DNA from: Pyrus communis
Taxonomy: Eukaryota; Streptophyta; Magnoliopsida; Rosales; Rosaceae
Length of the DNA: 64,000 nt
Direction: 5' to 3'
Assembly (NCBI RefSeq): GCF_963583255.1
Contig: NC_084809.1
Span: 2,327,001-2,391,000 of the forward strand
Of this stretch, positions 1-10,110 are shown piece by piece (the stretch's first letter is position 1; every line of letters begins with the position of its first letter). The translations under genes and the position numbers were made by a program. The notes below the pieces were generated by a model. That model was not told the origin of the DNA, made no database searches, and saw only the letters and a program-made list of their open reading frames with translations.

Positions 1-262
1 AAAAGACGTTGTACAATTAACAGGACGAAACTGAACGTTCTGTTTCCCTAATAAACAGAAGAAAGAGAAGCAACATAATCTTCACACAAATCTAGCCCCT
101 GCAGTCAAGGTGGCAAAATATATATCCTGTAGGTTAGGCACATGTTTTAGCAGTTGACAAAAAAATATAAAAACTGTTTCATTCTTATTCTAGCATCTAA
201 GTTTTCAAGCACAAACATGCAAAGCAAAAAACATGCAGGATGCCCGTTTCCATAAGAAACAG
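1..262. other. AT-rich sequence, no gene seen
   Basis: No reading frame with recognisable protein similarity, no RNA gene and no clear repeat boundary could be seen here. The stretch leads into a direct repeat whose second copy starts near 1626. Confidence 0.4.
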
Positions 263-618
263 AAGTCTAAGAAGTGCATTTTAGTTTAGAGAACATACAT
301 GAGAGAAAAATCCAAACCTCAAGGATATGATTGTATTACAGCAAATATGATTGGGTCGTACTCGAGGATCAAATGGGGGCTTGAGATTTTGGTAACTGTG
401 TAGAAGAAAAAGAACACCAACGGAACATTCCTAGAAACTAACCCACAAACCCATCCAAATCAGATAAACTAATCAACCAAATTAGCCCAATCAGTAACCC
501 TAAATTTACTCAACCAAATTCCCCAAATCAATAATCCTTAAGGATAAGATTATTTTTAACTATACACAAATTCACATGCTAGTCATTTGATACATTTAAC
601 TAATTCTGCAAGTTGTAA
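263..618 (+). repeat. Direct repeat, copy 1 of 2
   Basis: This block is repeated almost unchanged at 1626-2027. Shared landmarks are the AAATCCAAACCTCAAG stretch at about 308 and 1717, GATTGGGTCGTACTC at about 349 and 1758, and TCACATGCTAGTCATTTGAT at about 571 and 1980. Similarity stops just after CTGCAAGTTGTA. Neither copy shows terminal inverted repeats, so it looks like a local segmental duplication rather than a transposon. Confidence 0.8.
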
Positions 619-1625
619 ATGATTAAGAATAATTTAGAATGATACCAACTTGATTCTAGCTCATCTGACTCCTCTCTGCTCTGTATTTGAAAAGCTGAGT
701 AGCCAAGTTTGGAGAAGTCCTTAAATAATCACTATTTGAGGATTGAGAATAACCTACATTCACATTGCACAAAATTCTATGGAAAAGGGGACAAATTAAC
801 ATAATTAAAATAAGTATTAAGATGCAAATATTCTCAAGATAAATTAAGCAGAAAAATGAATACACTTTGCCAATTGTCAGACACTGCTAATTGCCAATAT
901 AGCAAGATAATGAATTCCGTGAACGAAAAAAAATGATTTGCAACTTCAACTTACCATGCCAAAGAAGCTCCATAAAAGTAGTAGCTTCCTCCTTACTTCA
1001 TGCATCCGTTGATCATGGAAATTATAAAAATCCATCCAATCAAGAGACAATGTAAAAGTTGTGAGAAGGTGAATATGCAACAAAGAATCTAAGATATACC
1101 TGACAAATTTGCGATTCCAATATAATTTCACACAAAAAAAGATCAAATTTTGATTCAAACAAAGCAATCTCATCTGTTACAGATCGGACCAACCAAAAAA
1201 AGATTCTATTAACATGATTTCGAACCCAACTATAAAAAGGAACTTTATAGCAGCACAATCAATATCATTTCAACCCAACCAAAAAGAAACTGATTGTATG
1301 TCATAAGTTTTTAAACACGGAGAAAATGTATCATATTTCATGACTAATCAAAAGCTTACAAATGTCAGGTAAGAACATACGTAAGTTCAAATGAAAGAAT
1401 GCAAATGAAGACAATTCACTCCATTGTGTTCAGCAAGGGAATAAAAAGTGACAAAAATAGCATGATCGTGATTCGTACCTTTAACTTGATCTGATGGTAG
1501 GGCATTGAATGTTGACTGAACAAAATTTTGCAAGTAATGAGGTTGCGTAAAAACTTTCACCTAAAAAGTTAAACCCACCATTATATGAAGGTAAATAAGG
1601 AAAATCCAATCCAATAATCACATCA
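619..1625. other. Spacer between direct repeats, no gene seen
   Basis: AT-rich sequence without a recognisable coding region. Only short unsupported ORFs are present on either strand, and none resembles a known family. Confidence 0.35.
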
Positions 1626-2027
1626 ATCTGAGAAGTGTATTTTAGTTTAGAGAACATGCGCGTATTTTCTAACGAAAACATGAGCAAATATGATTGGGCA
1701 GAAACATGATAGTAAAAAATCCAAACCTCAAGAATATGATTGTATTACAGCAAATATGATTGGGTCGTACTCAAGGATCAAATGGGGACTTGAGATTTTG
1801 GTAACTCTGTAAAAGAAAATGAACACCAATAGAACATTCCTAGAAACTAACCCTCAAACCCATCCAAATCATATCAACTAATCAACCAAATTAGCCCAAT
1901 CAATAACCCTAAATTTACTCAACCAAATTTGCCCAATCAATAATCCTTAAGGATAAGATTATTTTTAACCATACACAAATTCACATGCTAGTCATTTGAT
2001 ACATTTAACTAAGTCTGCAAGTTGTAT
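1626..2027 (+). repeat. Direct repeat, copy 2 of 2
   Basis: Second copy of the block at 263-618. It is longer because about 45 extra bases (about 1660-1705) sit near its left end, and it differs by scattered substitutions. The right edge abuts an exon-like minus-strand ORF that the first copy lacks. Confidence 0.8.
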
Positions 2028-2189
2028 TTCTGTAAATGGGAATGAAAATGTAACTTTTGGTCTTATACTTTCAGAACCAATACACATCTCAAATGTGGGA
2101 GTCTCAAAAGTTGTTTCATTTATTTCATTCCAAAGAAATTTTATGTTTGGACAGATATTCGAACAAAATACTCTCTGATTGACACTCAC
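1992..2189 (-). other. Exon-like ORF of unknown identity
   Basis: The minus strand holds an open frame of about 65 residues whose composition is protein-like rather than low-complexity (balanced Phe, Thr, Glu, Cys). I do not recognise a family. It may be an exon of a minus-strand gene together with the acidic ORF at 2352-2546, since both read the same way and lie 160 bp apart. No convincing pair of splice sites joins them. It could be a remnant copied by the local duplication. Confidence 0.25.
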
Positions 2190-2351
2190 TTAAACACCTT
2201 AGAAGAACTTACGTTTCTCTACCTGAAAAGGAGTTCAGGGATATGAAAAAACTACTTAATACCAAAAGCATAAACCACACTCGGTACAATCAATAACTAA
2301 ACTAACAATATATTCAACAATGTATCAAAAACAACATCAAAATAAACACCT

Positions 2352-2546
2352 TTAAACCATAAAAACCAAAGGAACAAACCATATAATTAATGAGTGGTGA
2401 AGTGCAGACTTTCTGGAATTCAGGGCATCAATTATCCTAACAGAGAGCGCGTTTTGGTCCTCCTCCTTTGCCATTTCCTCCTCATCCCCTGAATCCTCAT
2501 CACCTGCACATTCCAACGCCGTCTCGAGAAGCGCCTTAGCAAACAC
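2352..2546 (-). other. Acidic exon-like ORF of unknown identity
   Basis: Minus-strand frame of about 64 residues. An acidic centre (GDEDSGDEEEMAKEED) is followed by a helix-like stretch (NALSVRIIDALNSRK). The N-terminal end runs straight into a short AT-rich tandem repeat at 2548, so any upstream part of the gene is missing or displaced. The composition suggests a real former exon, but I do not recognise the protein and do not assign a function. Confidence 0.3.
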
Positions 2547-2547
2547 C

Positions 2548-2650
2548 GAATACTCATATACTAATATATGATATTAGAATCGAATACTCATATACTAATA
2601 TAAATTTTATATCAGAATCGAATACTCATATACTAATATAAATTTATTCC
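2548..2650 (+). repeat. Short tandem repeat, three units
   Basis: Three copies of GAATACTCATATACTAATAT begin at 2548, 2582 and 2620, giving units of 34 and 38 bp with slightly different spacers. The array directly abuts the truncated acidic ORF on its left. Confidence 0.85.
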
Positions 2651-3348
2651 TTAATTTATCTAATTATAGAAATAAATAAAAAATTAGATCAAGAAAACCA
2701 AGAGCCAGATACAATTTTGATGCTAAGAAAATTATGCTATTAAATCAGAGAAAACTGAGATGCAATGGAATATATACAAATCTAATCCAAGAAAGCAAAC
2801 CAAAACCCTTACTTTCTGAGAGAAATTGGGATAGAATCGTAGAGAGAAAGCAAGAGGAGAGATATACCTGGCTCTGGTTTAAGCGTCGAACGAACTCTTT
2901 CTCTCTCTCTGCAAACAATTTTAATTAAAAAAAATCCAAATTATGAGCACCGACTATCAATCAAATACCAAAATGAACTGTAAATCACAAACTCAATTCT
3001 CAATAATCAATTCCTTGATTCGGATACAAAATTTTCATCATTTTTAACCTCAAATGGGATTACACAAAAAACATAACCTTCTCAGAAAACTACGGCCATT
3101 TTTACAAATTTCCATGAGCCAGCACTGGAAAATGAAACTGACAAAGCAACATAGAAGGAGGCAGACAAAAGAAATCAAAGAACCGAACACTCTCTTCATT
3201 AGCAAAAGCGTTTGAGAAATCTGACGAAAATAAGCCAAATACCCCTCTTCCTCAAATCCCGATGGTCCCCATGCTTTTCTCTGACTGTACCCCCTCTCTT
3301 ACTCGTGAAATCGAGGATCTGCAGCAATGGCGCTAAGATCCCCACTCA
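2651..3348. other. Region without recognised gene
   Basis: AT-rich at first, then mixed. On the minus strand the CT/GA-rich sequence around 2830-2905 followed by a GT (the CCAGGTATAT site near 2866) resembles a plant 5'-UTR exon with a splice donor. No coding region can be tied to it. Confidence 0.25.
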
Positions 3349-3373
3349 TCTCTCTCTCTCTCTCTCTCTCTCT
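3349..3373 (+). repeat. (TC)n microsatellite
   Basis: An uninterrupted CT dinucleotide run of about 25 bases. Such runs are frequent in plant promoters and 5' leaders. Short ORFs reading through it are artefacts of the dinucleotide. Confidence 0.9.
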
Positions 3374-4609
3374 GATGCGGCATGGCCTCCCATCCCCGAA
3401 ACCCTCACCGAACGAAGAACGAAAAGGTGGTGGCAATTTTGTAAATAACGTGAAATCCACCAAAATATCATATATACGACTCAGGTCAGGAAACACTATG
3501 CACAGTATACGCACCACACCTGGTAATGAGATATTTAGCATGTGATATCATTCCAAGCACACAATATATGCACCACATCCCCATCCTATTCAATTCGATT
3601 ATGGCAGCATGAGGGACAACCCTGCTTGATCTTCTGTTGTGAACGATACAAAATTTGTTGATTTCGTATGTATTGCCGACATTTAGATGGTCTAAAAAAA
3701 ATTGGATGTCTCGACCGTTCATGGTTTTGTGAACCGCATCTCTCTTTTAGAAGCATAAATTAAAAAACAGACATAATACTTAATGAGTGGTATAACATTT
3801 AACGTATATAGTTTAAGAATCATGTAAATAGGCAATATAGCATAATTGTGGCTACTTAGATAGCATTTAAGATCATATGCAAGATAACAATGGAGATTAC
3901 TCCAAGAATCAAATCAGTAGCAGTTGAAGCAACCTTGCAAAATCACATTTTGTTTAATTTGTATAGGTTAAGAAACAATTAAAAAAAAATTAAGGAAAAG
4001 AAGAATTGTTAGTTCATACTTAGTTTTGTTTTTACAGTTATATGTTTGATCACAAAGTTTGTTGTACTAAGAACATGGCGTGCACAATTGGATACGTAAA
4101 AATGCTAGCATTCAACGATAATTAAAAAGGTGTAAAAATCTTACATCTTTATCAACAAAAACACAATCAAGACTTATAGGTTGAGAATTATCTCCGATGC
4201 TTTTTGTGACTCATATTTTGCATACCCTGATCTACAGTTTGTTTGTTGGCAGGTATGGCGTCAAAAAATGAATTGGTTGCTCCTCCAATAATCTACATAT
4301 ATAAGCAATTGATAAGCTAATTAAATTCAAAATTGAATAAGATGATTTAACAAAGAAATGGTGGAGTCATGTTTAGAAAAATAAACAAAAGGATAAAATA
4401 ATAATGCAAAGTTATACCTTCATGTAAATGTTTTAAAACATCTTTATAAACTATGTTTTTTGAACAATTTTATTTATAAGAAAAAAAAAATTTAAATGAA
4501 TCATGAAAAATCTGTGATGGTGGAAAAAATGGATTGAAGTGACTCTAAGGTAAGTAAGTATATAAAACATTTTGTCATGGTGATAATTCAACTTCAAATT
4601 CCTCTCTAA
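3374..4609. other. Intergenic DNA, nothing recognised
   Basis: No coding region, RNA gene or complete repeat could be supported here. The sequence is AT-rich with homopolymer runs. Confidence 0.4.
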
Positions 4610-5559
4610 GAGCAGTTCCACCGTAGGCAATAGCCCGGTGGACTGGCTCTCAAACAGTGCCAGAAGCCCGAGCAACTTGGTCCAGCTTGTGCTGGCAATG
4701 GAGCCCAAGTGGCCCGAGGGAGAAGCTCGGCAAAAGTTGCCAGCCCGAGAGCCTGAAGGGCATATGACGCAAGGCTGACGTCTGGGCGACGTCAGCCATC
4801 ATTTCCTCTGCATTTCTCAAACTCTTCCAGGTACTATTCGATTCGAGGTGGGAGAGAAAGAGAGTCAAACCTCGTCCTTTAGCATATGGAGGAGGGTCAT
4901 CTTTCCGGAATTGTCGAGGCCCAGAAACAGAATCTTGGCCTCCTGCCACAACCCGAGGAAGGCGAGGACGCTGTAGAACCAGTCGAACAAAAACATGGCG
5001 GTGACGGCGACTGATTTTTCTCCAGGAGCAGATCGATTGGCGAGGTTGTGAGGGAAGTAGGAAAAAACCCACAAGGAATCGGAGTGGGAGAGGTCGAATC
5101 GGAGGGGGGTTTTGATTTGTTGTCATCCTCTTTCTCTCCCTCTGCATTTTTGGGGAAACAAAAACTGACGAAAGTAGGGGTTTGGTTGCTTTTGGATGTG
5201 AAAAGAAGAAGAAAAATAATGGTGTGTTGGCACCATATGAAAAGAAGAAAAAAAAAAAAAAAAAAAGTTTTGGAATGGTGTGCTGCACCTTGTGAAAAGA
5301 AAAAGTAAAAATAATAATAAAAAAATTTAATAGAAAATGGTATAACGAGACCGATTAAAAATCTTATCCGACATTACAAATAAAATTATTTTTATATTAT
5401 TTAAAAAAAACTAATATTTTATTACCTATTGCCAAGGCTATTCAAGTGCAACGGTGGAGATGCAAAAGGCAGTTATTGTTCATTAACGACAGTTACTGTT
5501 CACTAGATAAATTAAATAGTGAATAGCCTGGTGGAGGATTTCCCATGGTGGAAGTGCTC
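4610..5559. mobile_element. TIR element carrying a SAR1 exon (Pack-type)
   Basis: The ends are inverted: GAGCAGTTCCACC at 4610 and its near reverse complement GGTGGAAGTGCTC ending at 5559. They are flanked on both sides by TAA (4607-4609 and 5560-5562), a 3-bp duplication of the kind made by PIF/Harbinger (Tourist-like) transposases. GC-rich DNA inside (about 4800-5200) contrasts with the flanks and contains exon 1 and apparent 5'-UTR of a SAR1 GTPase gene on the minus strand. No transposase is present, so the element is non-autonomous. Superfamily assignment is inference, because three bases can match by chance. Confidence 0.65.
4871..4996 (-). pseudogene. SAR1 (fragment): Captured exon 1 of a SAR1 small GTPase gene
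   Basis: SAR1 is the small GTPase that starts COPII coat assembly at the ER. The 42-codon frame starts [17 protein letters not shown], continues through the P-loop region [14 protein letters not shown] and ends KDE. That is the N-terminal amphipathic helix plus G1 motif of plant SAR1, cut at GAG|GT, a natural splice donor. Only this exon is present. The rest of the GTPase is absent. The P-loop has Met where SAR1 has Thr (GKTT), which would impair Mg/GTP binding, and one residue is missing after the LW pair. The upstream minus-strand CT-rich DNA to about 5200 looks like the matching 5'-UTR. It lies inside the TIR element at 4610-5559. Confidence 0.8.
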
Positions 5560-5562
5560 TAA

Positions 5563-6099
5563 CGTGATGAACAACTTTTTATCCACAGTTGAAGACCCTA
5601 AAAATGTAATCCATACTTTAAATTGACACCTTCTAATAAATTCATATCCAACTTTATGAATCGTTTTGAAATAGTTAAAAACCATTAAGTTTAGAAGTCA
5701 TTAAAGATCCAAACACTTAAATAATTGTAGAGGAACAGTGAGGTGACCAATGTTGGCAGTTTTCACAGCCATCAACACAACTATGAAACCATAAGCGTTA
5801 ATCTTGCGACCTAGGCAAATTTCACCATCTCTAAACCCACCCTCTGCACACCCCAGGGACCCCTTCTATTTACAATTGTTGTATTGTTTGCATGATACCA
5901 TGCCTTCCATATTCAAATAGTTACATACTAACCGAGAATAACAATATAAAATCGTCGTTCACCCCGTTTTCCCCATCTAAAAAACCACCCGAAAAACCAC
6001 ATTAATTACCATAGTTTTTAAGAATTCATATAACCATAGTTTTTAAGAATTCATATATGGCTGCAAAGAAAGAACTAACACAACATAAACATCCACACA
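5563..6099. other. Intergenic DNA, nothing recognised
   Basis: AT-rich spacer with a short local repeat (TAGTTTTTAAGAATTCATAT twice near 6013 and 6038). No gene or mobile element could be supported. Confidence 0.4.
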
Positions 6100-6104
6100 A
6101 ATAT

Positions 6105-6388
6105 TGTCACATCCCGGCCCGGGCGGCACCACTTCTCGGGCCCGCTCCACCACCGTAGCACGATATTGTCCGCTTTGGGCTTACCATTCCCTCACGGTTT
6201 TGTTTTTGGGAACTCACGAGCAACTTCCCAGTGGGTCACCCATCATGGGATTGCTCTAGCCCCCCTCTCGCTTAACTTCGGAGTTCCTACGGAACCCGAA
6301 GCCAGTGAGCTCCCAAAAGGCCTCGTGCTAAGTAGGGATGATAATATACATTTAAGGATCACTCCCCTGGGCGATGTGGGATGTCACA
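6105..6388 (-). repeat. Cassandra LTR 1
   Basis: 284-bp LTR starting TGTCACATCCCGGCCCGG and ending GATGTGGGATGTCACA. In the element's own (minus) orientation this is the 3' LTR. It carries the 5S-like domain in its centre. Confidence 0.9.
6212..6315 (-). ncRNA. 5S rRNA-derived domain in Cassandra LTR
   Basis: On the minus strand this reads GAACTCCGAAGTTAAGCG, then GATGGGTGACCCACTGGGAA and GTTGCTCGTG. These match the internal-promoter A-box/C-box part and 3' half of plant 5S rRNA. The 5' quarter is diverged, so it is not a functional 5S gene. In Cassandra the domain is thought to provide RNA polymerase III promoter function. Equivalent domains lie in the other two LTRs, about 355 and 709 bp further on. 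Confidence 0.85.
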
Positions 6389-6459
6389 ATCCACCCCCTT
6401 TAGGGGCCCGACGTCCTCGTCGGCACATTTCCGGCCAGGGATTGGCTCTGATACCATAT

Positions 6460-6743
6460 TTTCACATCCCGGCCCGGATGGGACCACTTCCCGGGCCCAC
6501 TCCACCACCGTAGCACGATATTGTCCGCTTTGGGCTTACCATTCCCTCACGGTTTTGTTTTTGGGAACTCACGAGCAACTTCCCAGTGGGTCACCCATCA
6601 TGGGATTGCTCTAGCCCCCTTCTCGTTTAACTTCGGAGTTCCTACGGAACCCGAAGCCAGTGAGCTCCCAAAAGGCCTCGTTCTAGGTAGGGATGGGAAT
6701 ATACATTTAAGGATCACTACCTTGGGCGATGTGGGATGTCACA
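6460..6743 (-). repeat. Cassandra LTR 2 (middle)
   Basis: Central 284-bp LTR, shared between two internal domains. It begins TTTCACATCCC (second base changed from the usual TGTCACATCCC) and ends TGTCACA. A middle LTR of this kind is expected when two Cassandra copies recombine through their LTRs. Confidence 0.9.
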
Positions 6744-6813
6744 ATCCACCCCCCTTAGGGGCCCGACGTCCTCGTCGGCACACCACGACCAGGGTTAAGC
6801 TCTGATACCATAT

Positions 6814-7097
6814 TGTCACATCCCGGCCCGGGCGGCACCACTTCTCGGGCCCGCTCCACCACCGTAGCACGATATTGTCCGCTTTGGGCTTACCATTCCC
6901 TCACGGTTTTGTTTTTGGGAACTCACGAGCAACTTCCCAGTGGGTCACCCATCATGGGATTGCTCTAGCCCCCCTCTCGCTTAACTTCGGAGTTCCTACG
7001 GAACCCGAAGCCAGTGAGCTCCCAAAAGGCCTCGTGCTAAGTAGGGATGAGAATATACATTTAAGGATCACTCCCCTGGACGATGTGGGATGTCACA
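6814..7097 (-). repeat. Cassandra LTR 3
   Basis: 284-bp LTR. It is closer to LTR 1 than to LTR 2: both share the TCGGGCCCGCTCC and CCCCCCTCTCGCTT variants. In the minus orientation it is the 5' LTR, followed by ATA and the primer-binding site at 6799-6810. Confidence 0.9.
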
Positions 7098-7102
7098 AAT
7101 AT

Positions 7103-9608
7103 ATTTTTTGGAGGAACCAATTAAAAATTGTTGAAGAGCCAAGTAAAATTTTCAAAGTAAAAAATGAGAATAGAATGTATATAAAAACCAACTAAAGGTG
7201 CAATTTAAAAACAAATCCTTTTAATTTCACCATGAGACGACATAAGGAAAGAAACAATTTGTTTTTGAGAACGGCCCGCTCACGAATAATATCAAAACAT
7301 TAATACAACAACTGTTTTAAAAGTGTATAACCAACAAAAAAAGCATGAGTCAAACGATCCTATCAACAAAAAGAGAAATGCGAAAAATATATAAGCAGAG
7401 AAACATAATCCCAGCACGCCAACACTTTATCCTTAAAACGGTAAAAGGGTTAATTGTTTACATTATTGATGTTATGACCGAACAAAAAAGGTTTACATGA
7501 CATTTATCTTATTATGTAACACCCGTCCCGTCTGTATACATTGAAAACCCAGAAGGATGTTATGGTGGAGGCAAGGAAGAGCAACAAAATTCCAATCTTT
7601 TTGCAGTAATCAAACTTGTAGATCCCACCAAAACCCCCCAAAAAAACATGCTAAACTTCTTCATTCAACGGAACTTGTTCTTTCGGCAAATTACTACGAT
7701 TTCCAGGTGAATGGATAGTGTGGACCACCAATTTGTTTCAGTTTGCACCCTTACCATAAACACGCAAACCCATCCTTGTTTTTTCTATTTTGACTTCTTT
7801 CTTTGTATTGGATCCTGGGGCAATTTCTCTATATATCTGTATTGTTTTTCGAATCTTGTTAATGTTTCGAGCCTTAATCAATTCCTTTACATTTTTAACC
7901 AAAACTCCTCCTAGAATTTGTTGTTCGCTTCGATCAATCTCTTTCACCATTTTATCTACCCTGAATCACAAATTAAATACAGCGTCAAAAGTTATGTCTT
8001 TTAGAAAAATATGTTCAGCTTGTAGGTCTTAGACTAACATAGTCAAAAATTTAAAAATTTTAAATATGGAAGTTGTGATTTTTTTTGGAAATATGTTTGG
8101 TTTGTTGAGAGAATGCAGTTGTTAACAGCACTTATCAAAGCACTTCGGAAAGGATGAGACGGTTGACTACTAGAAAAACCTAACAAAAAGACCAACCAAC
8201 CAAAGTAACTAACCTTCGAAGAACGATTTGATAAAGTGAGGATGCAAAAAAGAAAGGAAGCAACCAACATAAAACAAACAAAATGCCTAACAATATTTGA
8301 TAAACAATTGAAAACACTGGGTTAAATAAGAATCACAGAGACACCAAGAGACTTTCAAACAATAATAGAATTGCATAGACAAAATTTAAACCAAAAAAAA
8401 AAGAAAGAACCATTGGACCTCTGGAGAATCAGAGGTTTCAAAGATAAGCAAGAATGAGAAACAAAGCTTAGAACAAACATATCATATAAGCCGAAAAAAA
8501 ACCAAAGTCATGTTAAAAATGATAAAATCGCATTGTCTGAAATGGTAAGCATGGGGAAACAATGTATTGAAGTTCAGGACGTACCAAAGGCTCGATTGAA
8601 ATGTAATGGCTCAGAACCCCTTGATTAAAGGCAGCAGCAAGAGTAGATTATGATTCTTTGATGTGAGTGCAATCTAAACTGCAAAAAAGCAGTGAGACTT
8701 AGATTAAGAATTTGAGGTGCAAAGAAACAGTTACACTAAAAGTAACTTAAATTGTGATTGTATAATGGACTCAATCTGTGAAAGTGAACTAAATAAAGGG
8801 TAAGTCTCAGAACATTAAACATAAAAACTGAAACACCCCTATCTCTCTGCAAATCTTACAAACAAAATCCCAAACGTAATCCTTGAAATCCAAACAGACC
8901 TGATTCTGAAACCGTTTCTCTCAGACACCCCATACCATAGAAAATGCACCCTATACCCCAAACATAATGCTCAGTGGGCAGATAGCAATTTGTGCAGGTT
9001 GATCAAGATGTCACTAATTAGTTTTTGCCAACAGATGGTTAACCATTTTGCCAAATATTTTTTTGCAGAAAGTGGACCATGTTTAACTTTAAAAGACGAT
9101 CTCTATTTTGCCTAGGGTTAGATTAAGAGCAGTGTCGATTGACAGATGGAGAGAACTGAATGGTACTAACCGAAGCACAACAATCCTCCAAAGGAAAACA
9201 AACAACGAAATGACTTCAAGAAAAATCTGTATCATTTATTCAGTGAAGCATCATAAGTTGGAAAAGAGTAAAATTTAAATTGAAAAACAATAATCTAACA
9301 GAGACAAATTTATAACAGAAAACCATTAGAATCTTTACAGAAACCAACAAAAATGGCTGCAAGTTAAAATTCTTAAATTTTGATATTTGGCTTTAAATTT
9401 CCCTAGTGTTTATAGTAATTAGTGAAAACAAAATTGGATACATCAGTTAAGAATACACCAAAGCTTAATACACCGTTGTAACATGTTGCAACCATTAGTG
9501 CATGTATATACAGACACACATCTAAGATGGGAAAAAAGCCAAAAAAATAAAAACAAATTTTGAAAATACAGCAAAATAAATATATAAAAGCAAATGAGTG
9601 CTGCTTCA
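7103..9608. other. Intergenic DNA, nothing recognised
   Basis: AT-rich with many poly-A tracts. Short ORFs (for example 7711-8032 and 8043-8270) lack similarity to anything I know and have intron-like composition. A 60-bp motif beginning ATAATGGACTCAA near 8763 recurs near 11308, showing more local duplication. Confidence 0.4.
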
Positions 9609-10110
9609 CCTATCTGAAATGAAATGAAAGGCTATACTGAAATGAAAGCTTACCAGGTGCAAATAGAAATAAATTATATAGTTGGGCCTCTTACATGGTT
9701 AGATCCTTGGTCTCTAGGAAATATGCTAAAAGGCAGACTAATCAAACTTAGAACTATAGTGTTGTTTGGATTTTTAAAAACTGTTAACTGATTGAAAAAC
9801 TACACCATTTAAAGAACCAGTGGAGATCAGAATAAGTACGAAATACTACAGAGGTAAATGAACAACCATTAATATAATTTTTTTCTCAGCATGGCAACAA
9901 CGATCAGAAAAAGAAAAGTAGAAAATCTATGGGATAAATTTAAAGTCTATTTGAAAAGTTCAATATATTTGTTTGGCAAACTCAGTGATCAAACTTCACA
10001 TTCATGCTTTCGAAAAAGAAAAGAAAACAAAAAAACTGGAATCATTGATAATTCCAAGCAATATAGCAGCTATTATTAAGATCCAAAACGAATTGTGGAA
10101 AGTATGGGGA
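9609..10110 (+). repeat. Direct repeat of ~500 bp, copy 1
   Basis: Nearly identical to 13715-14222. Shared landmarks include GAAATGAAATGAAAGG, TTGGATTTTTAAAAACTGTT-like sequence, GCATGGCAACAACGATCAG and TTAAGATCCAAAACGAA at the right end. No inverted ends or target duplication were found, so a segmental duplication is the simplest reading. Confidence 0.85.

Larger units (their letters stand above)
6105..7097 (-). mobile_element. Cassandra TRIM retrotransposon, three-LTR multimer
   Basis: Three near-identical 284-bp LTRs (6105-6388, 6460-6743, 6814-7097) alternate with two internal domains of only 70-71 bp (6389-6459, 6744-6813). Each internal domain carries, on the minus strand, TGGTATCAGAGC (initiator tRNA-Met primer-binding site) beside one LTR and a purine-rich tract beside the other. 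The LTRs start TGT and end ACA and contain a 5S-rRNA-like segment, the hallmark of Cassandra. AATAT flanks the whole array (6100-6104 and 7098-7102), so it came from a single insertion. There is no coding capacity. Short ORFs across it are not genes. Confidence 0.93.

Noticed and set aside
4650..5288. Minus-strand ORF of 212 codons
   Set aside because: It reads out of frame through the SAR1 exon, its leader and the transposon end. Its Arg/Pro/Phe-rich composition comes from CT-rich and poly-T tracts. The genuine protein signal is in the overlapping frame at 4871-4996.
6212..6315. A functional 5S rRNA gene
   Set aside because: Only the promoter boxes and 3' part match 5S RNA, the 5' part is diverged, and the segment lies within an LTR.
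6166..7195. Three similar plus-strand ORFs sharing a PFPHGFVFGNSRATSQWVTH motif
   Set aside because: They are repeated only because they lie in the three Cassandra LTRs, opposite to the element and antisense to its 5S-like domain. The apparent conservation is that of the repeat.
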